A DNA stretch of 64,000 bases. Source: RI-43 sp033764725. Lineage in GTDB: Bacteria; Pseudomonadota; Alphaproteobacteria; Caulobacterales; Aquidulcibacteraceae. The stretch lies in NCBI GenBank assembly GCA_033764725.1, contig JANRIR010000040.1, positions 1 through 64,000 of the forward strand, read 5' to 3'. The position numbers and the translations under genes were made by a program. Position 1 is the first letter of the stretch. Each line of letters starts with the position of its first letter. The notes under the pieces are model-generated. The model was not told the DNA's origin, did no database searches, and was given only the letters and a program-made list of their open reading frames with translations. Below, piece by piece: positions 58,217-64,000 of the stretch.

Positions 58217-59359
58217 CTAGCGCGCCGCAGCCTGCATCATCGGCTCGCCGGCGGCGTTGAGCTTTTCCAGGAGATAATCGAGATCCTCGCGCGGGATCGA
58301 TTGGAACAGCGTCAAGACGCGCTCGATCATGCGCACGCGAAACACCTTGCGGTCGTCGACGCCACCGTCGCGCTCGAGCTGGTGATAGACGTCGATGGCC
58401 GCGCGGAACGGCGGAAACAGGCGCGGCGGCAGGCCGGCGCGATCGAACGCAGCCTTCAGCCCCAAAGGCCCGTGATCGTGGATCATCAGCCAGATCCGGG
58501 TGTGCGCCAGCCCCGACAATTCCGCGATCGCGCGCTCGACGAACTCCATCTGCCCCAGGCACAGCGCGCGCATGATCAGCGACGGCGTCAGGCGTCCGTG
58601 CAGATTGATCTGGCGCACGAAGCCTTCCAGATCGTGCTGCAGCCCGGCCTGCTCGATAAGATCGATGGTGGCGCGTTCGCGCGCGCCGAGCGCAAGATCG
58701 ATCGCGATCTGCGGCGAGAGCGCGTGATTGTTCACCAGATGGTCGAACACTTCGCCGGTCACCAGCGCGACGAGCTTCTCCGTCACGCCCAAAGGCAGCA
58801 CGCGGCGATGCGCCATCGCCGTCGTCACGCCCGACACGTCGGGGAAGCGCTCGAGCGTCAGCGTCAGCGCGTCTTCCGCGAAGGCGGCGTTGTCGTTGGC
58901 GAGCGCGCGTTCGATCGCGGCCGGCTCGGCATAGGCCGCGATCGCGCCCGTCACCGTCTCCGACAGCGCCGGCCGGCTCGCGACCGCCACCTGCTTCGAC
59001 GGCGGGCTCGCGCGCACGATCTCGACCAGGTCGTCGTCGGTGAGCGAGGGCGAATTCATGATCACAGGCAGCGCGATCGCCTCGACGTCCTGCGCCAGCT
59101 TGTTGGCCACATCGCGCGGCAGCTTGGGCGAATTCTTCAGCGCCACCGCCAACGCCCGGCGCACCAGCACGGCGGCGTCGGCGGCCATGATCTGCATGAT
59201 CTCGCGGGCGTGCGCGCGCTCCTCGTCGGTGAGGTCCATCTCCTCGATGCAGCGGCACAGCTTGTGCGCCGCCTGGGCGCGGTCGTCCTCGGCCACACCC
59301 TTCACCAGGGTGCGGATATCGGCTTCGGTCAGCGTGGCGCGCATGGTCACGACGGACAT
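58217..59359 (-). CDS. DUF2336 protein
   Basis: A 380-residue all-helical protein. ALALKNSPKLPRDVANKLAQDVEAIALPVIMNSPSLTDDDLVEIV is the conserved HEAT-like core of DUF2336 (residues 70-125), followed by further helical repeats such as LHGRLTPSLIMRALCLGQMEFVERAIAELS. Function unknown; the family is common in alphaproteobacteria. GGAAGGGCC precedes the start at 59359. It is divergent from the CoA transferase gene. Confidence 0.8.
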   Translation of the reverse strand: MSVVTMRATLTEADIRTLVKGVAEDDRAQAAHKLCRCIEEMDLTDEERAHAREIMQIMAADAAVLVRRALAVALKNSPKLPRDVANKLAQDVEAIALPVIMNSPSLTDDDLVEIVRASPPSKQVAVASRPALSETVTGAIAAYAEPAAIERALANDNAAFAEDALTLTLERFPDVSGVTTAMAHRRVLPLGVTEKLVALVTGEVFDHLVNNHALSPQIAIDLALGARERATIDLIEQAGLQHDLEGFVRQINLHGRLTPSLIMRALCLGQMEFVERAIAELSGLAHTRIWLMIHDHGPLGLKAAFDRAGLPPRLFPPFRAAIDVYHQLERDGGVDDRKVFRVRMIERVLTLFQSIPREDLDYLLEKLNAAGEPMMQAAAR

Positions 59360-59473
59360 CGTCAGGCCCTTCCTTAGCGTCACAGACTCGCATCGCGACG
59401 CATTGACCGGCATGCTTGGCCCATACGCTTAAGGAACCCTTCACACGCTGGCCGCAGGGAGCCCGGTCGATCC

Positions 59474-60673
59474 ATGCTTGAGCACCTCAAGGTCGTCGAA
59501 TACGCCACCTACATGGCCGCGCCGGGGGCCTCGGCCATCCTGGCCGATTGGGGCGCCCAGGTGATCAAGGTCGAGCCGCCGGGCGGCGACCCCGCCCGGC
59601 AATTCTTCGCCACCATCGGCGCCGACATGGGCGCAAACCCCGTGTTCGAGTTCGACAACCGGAACAAGCGCGGGATCGTGCTCGACACGGCCAAGCCCGA
59701 AGGCCGCGAGGCGCTGCGGCGGCTGGCCCTGTGGGCCGACGTGTTCATCACCAATGTGCGCCCCGGCGGGCTGGAGCGCGCCGGGCTCGATTATCCCGCC
59801 CTCTCCGCACTGAACCCCAAGCTCATCTACGCCTCGATCACCGGCTATGGCCTGACCGGCGCGGACAAGGACCGCCCCGGGTTCGACATCGCCTCCTTCT
59901 GGGCGCGCGCGGGGCTCGCGGCGGCGTTCGCCCCGAAAGGCTCCGAGCCGGTCCCGATCCGCTCCGCCATGGGAGACCACACCACCTCGCTCGCCGCCGC
60001 AGCCGGCATCCTCGCGGCCGTGGCCGAGCGCACCCAGACCGGCAAGGGCCGCCTCGTTGAAGCCTCGCTGATGCGCACCGCGCACTTCGTGATGGGCACG
60101 GATTTTTCGATCCAACACGCCTTCGGGCGGCTCGCCTCGGCCCGGCCGCGGCGCGACGCGGTCAGCCCGCTCGCGAATTTCTTCAAGAGCGGCGACGGCC
60201 AATGGGTGTGCTTCGTGCCGCGCCAGGGCCCGACCGATTGGCACGGCTATTGTCGCGCGGTCGGCCGGCCGGATCTGATCGACGACCCCCGCTTCGCCTC
60301 CGGCAAGGCGCGGCGGGAGAACGGCGCAGCCCTGGTCGACGCGCTCGACGCCGCCTGCGCAGCGCTGACCTATGAGGAGCTCGCGCGCCGTCTCGACGCC
60401 GAGGACGTCGCCTGGGCCCCGGTGCAGACGCCGGCGCAAGCCTGCGCCGATCCCCAGCTCGTGGCCGCCGGCGGCGTGGTCGATGCGCCGCAGGCCGACG
60501 GCCGCACGATCAAGGCGCCCGCCGGGCCGGTGCGGTTCAACGCCGGCGAAGGGCCGAAAACGCCTGCGCCGACGCCCGGCCAGCACACCCGCGCCGTCCT
60601 CGCCGAACTCGGCTACGCGCCGGCGGACATCGACGCCCTGATCGCCGCCGGCGCCGCTCGCGAAGGGGTGTAG
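59474..60673 (+). CDS. CaiB/BaiF family (class III) CoA transferase
   Basis: A 399-residue CoA transferase. LKVVEYATYMAAPGASAILADWGAQVIKVEPP at the N terminus, NKRGIVLD near 64, RPGFD near 134, and the catalytic Asp168 in SAMGDHTTS. Length is typical. It moves CoA between acyl acids, such as carnitine, formate/oxalate or aromatic acids; which substrate is not clear. GGAGCCC is near the start. Repeat locus E follows the stop, and the transglycosylase gene is convergent. Confidence 0.88.
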   Translation: MLEHLKVVEYATYMAAPGASAILADWGAQVIKVEPPGGDPARQFFATIGADMGANPVFEFDNRNKRGIVLDTAKPEGREALRRLALWADVFITNVRPGGLERAGLDYPALSALNPKLIYASITGYGLTGADKDRPGFDIASFWARAGLAAAFAPKGSEPVPIRSAMGDHTTSLAAAAGILAAVAERTQTGKGRLVEASLMRTAHFVMGTDFSIQHAFGRLASARPRRDAVSPLANFFKSGDGQWVCFVPRQGPTDWHGYCRAVGRPDLIDDPRFASGKARRENGAALVDALDAACAALTYEELARRLDAEDVAWAPVQTPAQACADPQLVAAGGVVDAPQADGRTIKAPAGPVRFNAGEGPKTPAPTPGQHTRAVLAELGYAPADIDALIAAGAAREGV

Positions 60674-60679
60674 CGCCCC

Positions 60680-60810
60680 CCCTTCTCCCCTTGTGGGAGA
60701 AGGTGGCGCGAAGCGCCGGATGAGGGGTGTTTGCGAAACCTGTGAAATGTCAGCGCCGTCACCCCTCATCCGTCAGCTTCGCTGACACCTTCTCCCACAG
60801 GGGGAGAAGG
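60680..60810. repeat. Structured repeat, locus E (arrangement II)
   Basis: Halves face the other way from B-D: the first reads from the outer hairpin CCTTCTCCC/GGGAGAAGG through GGCGC/GCGCC with GAA loop to GAGGGGTG (60728); the second runs from CACCCCTC (60759) through GTCAGC/GCTGAC with TTC loop to CCTTCTCCC/GGGAGAAGG. The 31-base linker carries GTTTGCGAAAC, as in locus A inverted. It lies between convergent CoA transferase and transglycosylase genes. Confidence 0.85.
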
Positions 60811-60817
60811 GAGCGGA

Positions 60818-61564
60818 TCAGATGTCGCGCAAGAGCCGCAGCGCGGGGTCGCTGTCCTCGGGTTCATCCGGCATCAGCGCCAGCGCGAACAGCGCGTCGA
60901 TCAGTTCCGGCGACAACACCGGCGCAGCGCTCGCCGGCGGCGCGGGCGCGACTGCAGACGAATTCGGCGGCGCAACGGTCGCCGGCGCCTGATCGACCAC
61001 AAGCGCCAGACGCTGCAACAGCCCCTCCGCGCTGCGCGGCGACCCGTCGCGCGCATAGAACAGGTTCCGGTTGGCCGCCGCCTCGCGCGGAAACGCCGCC
61101 GCGATGTCGGCGACGCCGCGCCGCGCCGCATCGATCACCCGCACCGCGCCGGCCGGCCCCATGACATGCGCGGCGTACAGCTCGCTTTCGGTCGGATTGC
61201 GGCCGAGGCGCGCGCGCAGGAACGATGCGTTCTCGCGCCACAATTCGCCGGCCATGCGCGCCGCGATTTCCGGATCGTCGCGCAGGGCGAGGATTTCGCG
61301 CCGCGCCGCAGGATCGCTTGCACGCGCTGCGAGATCGCCGAGGCCGTGGCTGGCGCCGTGGCGGCGCACCATGTCGAGCCAGGTGCTTTCGATGAACTGG
61401 AACAGCCCCGCCGCCGAGGACGTGCCGGCCCGCGCGGTCGGGTTCAGCGCGGATTCGCGCCGCGCCGTCGCCAACAGGGCGGAAAAATCGGCGCCCGTCG
61501 CCTGCGCCGCGCGCGCAATGGCCTGACGCGCGACCGCCTCGCGAGCGGAAATCGGATCGGTCAT
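60818..61564 (-). CDS. SLT-type lytic transglycosylase-like protein
   Basis: A 248-residue protein. The transglycosylase domain lies near the N terminus: ATARRESALNPTARAGTSSAAGLFQFIESTW has the catalytic Glu (Glu37) and the GLFQF motif; ESELYAAHVMG continues the domain. No signal peptide is visible, unlike most periplasmic family members, and the C terminus is Pro/Ala-rich. Signal-less members occur in flagellar or phage-type contexts, but no such genes are adjacent. The domain is clear; the location is not. Confidence 0.75.
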   Translation of the reverse strand: MTDPISAREAVARQAIARAAQATGADFSALLATARRESALNPTARAGTSSAAGLFQFIESTWLDMVRRHGASHGLGDLAARASDPAARREILALRDDPEIAARMAGELWRENASFLRARLGRNPTESELYAAHVMGPAGAVRVIDAARRGVADIAAAFPREAAANRNLFYARDGSPRSAEGLLQRLALVVDQAPATVAPPNSSAVAPAPPASAAPVLSPELIDALFALALMPDEPEDSDPALRLLRDI

Positions 61565-61625
61565 CGCCGTATCGTGCCGCGATTCGCCGCAAGCCTCGGC
61601 GCCTGCGCGCGGGCCGAGCGGGCGG

Positions 61626-63053
61626 CTAGCCGCCGATGCGCTCCAGCCCGCCCATATAGGGGCGCAGCGCTTCGGGGATCGTCACCGAGCCGTCGGCGTT
61701 CTGGTAGTTCTCCAGGATCGCAACCAAAGTCCGCCCCACCGCGAGGCCCGAGCCGTTCAGCGTGTGGACGAAATGGTTTTTGCCGTCGCGCTTGAAGCGC
61801 GCCTGCATGCGCCGCGCCTGGAAATCCCCGCAATTCGAGCAGGAGGAGATTTCGCGATAGGTGTTCTGCGACGGCAGCCAGACTTCGAGGTCAAAGGTCT
61901 TCTTCGCCGAGAACCCCATGTCGCCGGCGCAGAGCAGCATGCGGCGATAGGGCAGGCCGAGGCGTTCGAGGATGTCTTCCGCGCATCGCGTCATGCGCTC
62001 GTGTTCGTCTTCCGAGTGCTCGGGCGTGGTGATCGACACCAGCTCCACCTTGCGGAACTGGTGCATGCGGATCATCCCGCGCGTGTCGCGCCCCGCACTG
62101 CCGGCTTCGGACCGGAAGCACGGCGTGTCGGCCGTCATGCGGATGGGCAGCGCGGCTTCATCGAGGATTTGCTCGCGCACGAGATTGGTGACTGAGACTT
62201 CGGCGGTGGGGGTGAGCCAGAAACTTCGCTTGTAGTCACCTCTCAAAAATCGAGTTAGCCCCGTCTTTTTCGCTTTCTCCACCGAGTTTATTTCACGCTC
62301 GCCGATGCCCAGTTCGGCAACTCTGATCAACCCTTCAAGATCGGCTAGCGCTTGATCCATGTCGATCTTATCGACTGTGGAAAACAAATCCTCCTTGAAC
62401 TTCGGCAATTGCCCCGTGCCAAACGCCGCGTCGTCGCGCACGAGCAGCGGCGGCGCGACTTCCTGATAGCCTTTCTCCTGCGTGTGCACGTCGACCATGA
62501 AGGCGGCGAGCGCGCGCTCCATCCGCGCCAGCGCGCCTTTCAGGACGACGAAGCGCGCGCCGGAGATGCGGGCGGCGGATTCGAAATCCATCAGGCCCAG
62601 GGCTTCGCCGAGCGCGACGTGGTCCTTCGGCGCATTCAACAGCTTGCCCGGCGGCGGCGCGGGCGGGTCCCAGGTTTTCTCGATGCGATTGGCGGTTTCG
62701 TCGGCGCCGTCTGGAACATCGTGCGCTGGAATGTTCGGCAAGGCCGCAAGGATATCGTTGCGCGCTTTTTCAGCCGCCGCTTCCTCTGCGCCGGCGCGTT
62801 CGATCTGCTCTTTCAACGCGGCCACATCCGCCATCAGCGCCTGCGCGCGGGCTTCGTCTTTCGCGGCTTTCGCGGCGTTGATCTGTTTGGAGGCCGCGTT
62901 GCGCTTGGCTTCGGCCTCCTGTTTGGCGGCGGTCGCTTCGCGCCAGGCCGCGTCATGGCGCAGGATATCCGCCGCTTGCGGTTCGAGCCCGCGCCGCGCG
63001 AGGCCGGCGTCGAACGCGGCCGGATTGTCGCGTATGACTTTGATGTCGTGCAT
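61626..63053 (-). CDS. serS: Seryl-tRNA synthetase with inserted segment
   Basis: A 475-residue class II synthetase that charges tRNA-Ser. The N-terminal coiled coil (residues 25-105) is followed by the catalytic core with motif 2 (PCFRSEAGSAGRDTRGMIRMHQFRKVE) and motif 3 (NGSGLAVGRTLVAILENYQ), both intact. Between DLF (222-224) and WLTPTAEV (279-286) the protein has about 54 residues where typical enzymes have about 6 to 18, an insertion in frame. The DNA there is notably low in GC (see finding). tatC lies upstream on the same strand, a common alphaproteobacterial order. Activity seems preserved. Confidence 0.9.
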   Translation of the reverse strand: MHDIKVIRDNPAAFDAGLARRGLEPQAADILRHDAAWREATAAKQEAEAKRNAASKQINAAKAAKDEARAQALMADVAALKEQIERAGAEEAAAEKARNDILAALPNIPAHDVPDGADETANRIEKTWDPPAPPPGKLLNAPKDHVALGEALGLMDFESAARISGARFVVLKGALARMERALAAFMVDVHTQEKGYQEVAPPLLVRDDAAFGTGQLPKFKEDLFSTVDKIDMDQALADLEGLIRVAELGIGEREINSVEKAKKTGLTRFLRGDYKRSFWLTPTAEVSVTNLVREQILDEAALPIRMTADTPCFRSEAGSAGRDTRGMIRMHQFRKVELVSITTPEHSEDEHERMTRCAEDILERLGLPYRRMLLCAGDMGFSAKKTFDLEVWLPSQNTYREISSCSNCGDFQARRMQARFKRDGKNHFVHTLNGSGLAVGRTLVAILENYQNADGSVTIPEALRPYMGGLERIGG

Positions 63054-63064
63054 GCTTCGTCTCT

Positions 63065-63167
63065 GCTCGGCCCTCGCGTAGGCGAGGGCCCATCGCTATG
63101 CAAGGACTCTGTTCCTGACGGGTTCTCTGCGACCGGGGATGGGCCCTCGCCTGCGCGAGGGCCGAGC
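63065..63167. repeat. Long inverted repeat between serS and tatC
   Basis: Two 30-base arms (63065-63094 and 63138-63167) are reverse complements with one mismatch, 43 bases apart. Each arm is itself a hairpin, with GGCCCTCGC pairing GCGAGGGCC around a 4-base loop. It is different in sequence from loci A-E. On the messenger from tatC to serS it would form a large structure that could terminate, slow or protect the transcript. Confidence 0.75.
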
Positions 63168-63169
63168 GA

Positions 63170-64000
63170 TCATTCCGCCGCCGCGAGTTTCGCTTCGGAC
63201 GCCTCGCGCTTGAGCCGCGCCTTCTCGATCAGCAAAACCAGCCAGATCGAAATCTCATAGAGTGCGTACATCGGCACGGCCATCAGCGTCATGGAGATCA
63301 CGTCCGGCGGCGTGACCATCGCGGAGAACGCCGCGATCCCCACGATCGCGTAGCGCCGGCCCTTGCGCAGGAGCGATGCGCCGACCACGCCGACGCGCGC
63401 CAACAGCGTCAACACCACCGGCATCTGAAAGCACAGCCCGAAGGCGAGCACGAGCGTCGTCACCAGCGCGAGATATTCATCCACCTTCGGCAGATAGCGC
63501 ACCTGGATGGGACCCTCGGTGATCTCCTGCTTCAACGCGAATTCGAGCGCGAACGGCATCGCGACATAGAACACGAACGCTGCGCCCAACAGGAACATGA
63601 TCGGCGCAGCGATCAGGAACGGCGCGACCGCCGCGCGCTCGCGCTTGTAGAGCCCGGGCGCGACGAAGGCGTAGGCCTGATAGGCCAGCATCGGAAACGC
63701 TAGGATTATCCCGGCGAACAAAGCGACCTGCAGCTGCACGAAGAAGAAGCCGAAGGCGTGCGTGTTGACCAATTGCACCGCCTGGCCCGCCTGATCGGGA
63801 TGCACGACGCGAATGGCGGTGATGAACGGCTCGACGAGGAACTCGAAGATCGGCTTCGACACCGTGAAGCACAGGGCTGCCGCGACCACCAGCGACCCCA
63901 GCGCCCACATCAGGCGCGTGCGCAATTCGCTCAAATGATCGAGCAGCGGCGCGCGCGAGGCCTCGACCTCGTCCTCTTCGCCATGGGCGGCTTGCGTCAT
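63170..64000 (-). CDS. tatC: Twin-arginine translocase subunit TatC
   Basis: A 276-residue protein with six transmembrane helices that recognises twin-arginine signal peptides. The N-terminal LLDHLSELRTRL is the family signature, followed by helices including FAGIILAFPMLAYQAYAFVAPGLYKRERAA and FMVTPPDVISM-like (SAMVTPPDVISM) near the end. The start ATG coincides with the last base of the window (64000); upstream tatB or tatA would lie outside. The gene is upstream of serS on the same strand with the long inverted repeat between. Confidence 0.93.
   Translation of the reverse strand: MTQAAHGEEDEVEASRAPLLDHLSELRTRLMWALGSLVVAAALCFTVSKPIFEFLVEPFITAIRVVHPDQAGQAVQLVNTHAFGFFFVQLQVALFAGIILAFPMLAYQAYAFVAPGLYKRERAAVAPFLIAAPIMFLLGAAFVFYVAMPFALEFALKQEITEGPIQVRYLPKVDEYLALVTTLVLAFGLCFQMPVVLTLLARVGVVGASLLRKGRRYAIVGIAAFSAMVTPPDVISMTLMAVPMYALYEISIWLVLLIEKARLKREASEAKLAAAE

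Overview
The window is high-GC (roughly 70% by eye), densely coded bacterial DNA with no intergenic gap over 300 bp. Protein families and gene order point to an alphaproteobacterium, probably of the Caulobacterales/Hyphomonadales. The clues are a petP/petR-like regulator pair beside ilvE, a tatC-serS block, a large TonB-dependent receptor, many SDR and acyl-CoA genes, an orphan Hpt and DUF2336 proteins, and frequent GTG/TTG starts. The taxonomic placement is inference. There is no CRISPR array, prophage, insertion sequence or rRNA. Two tRNAs are present: Leu(CAG) and Val(CAC).

Layout. 1-4.9 kb: ilvE, MarR/response-regulator pair, cold-shock protein, and a divergent WYL regulator/secreted-protein pair around a perfect palindrome. 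4.9-9 kb: tRNA-Leu, a three-gene unit that starts with a 37-residue membrane protein, a beta-barrel protein and a SARP-like regulator with TPRs. 9.1-19.2 kb: a self-contained catabolic island with a carboxymuconolactone-decarboxylase-like protein, an MFS transporter, a five-gene operon (P450, two SDRs, ThuA-like, Rieske oxygenase), a TetR regulator and a TonB-dependent receptor. 19.4-23.3 kb: tRNA-Val and a ferric-iron ABC transporter. 23.3-34.7 kb: methyltransferase-like protein, lipase, UDG-family protein, two acyl-CoA dehydrogenases, thioesterase, HAD phosphatase, small-molecule kinase, DUF2339 membrane protein, class 3 lipase and DUF559 protein. 34.9-45.7 kb: several SDRs, nucleoside transporter, GST, M28 peptidase, amidase, degenerate receiver, MaoC hydratase, ribF and an oxidoreductase. 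45.8-64 kb: tadA, rRNA pseudouridine synthase, TerC-like protein, nhaA, RND pump pair, class II aldolase-like protein, NAD kinase, Hpt protein, NUDIX, EAL-like and DUF2336 proteins, CoA transferase, transglycosylase, serS and tatC.

Four things stand out. (i) The 9.1-19.2 kb island looks like an undescribed uptake-and-oxidation pathway for a hydrophobic carbon source, and TTTTGTRC-type sequences lie in front of three of its transcription units, as if one TetR controlled all of them. (ii) Five copies of a structured repeat lie between convergent genes; both hairpins keep their shape through compensating base changes, and the copies come in two compound arrangements. (iii) serS carries an in-frame insertion of about 48 residues in its catalytic domain, in DNA of about 49% G+C against about 65% just beside it. 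(iv) A small membrane-protein gene of 37 codons heads a translationally coupled operon.
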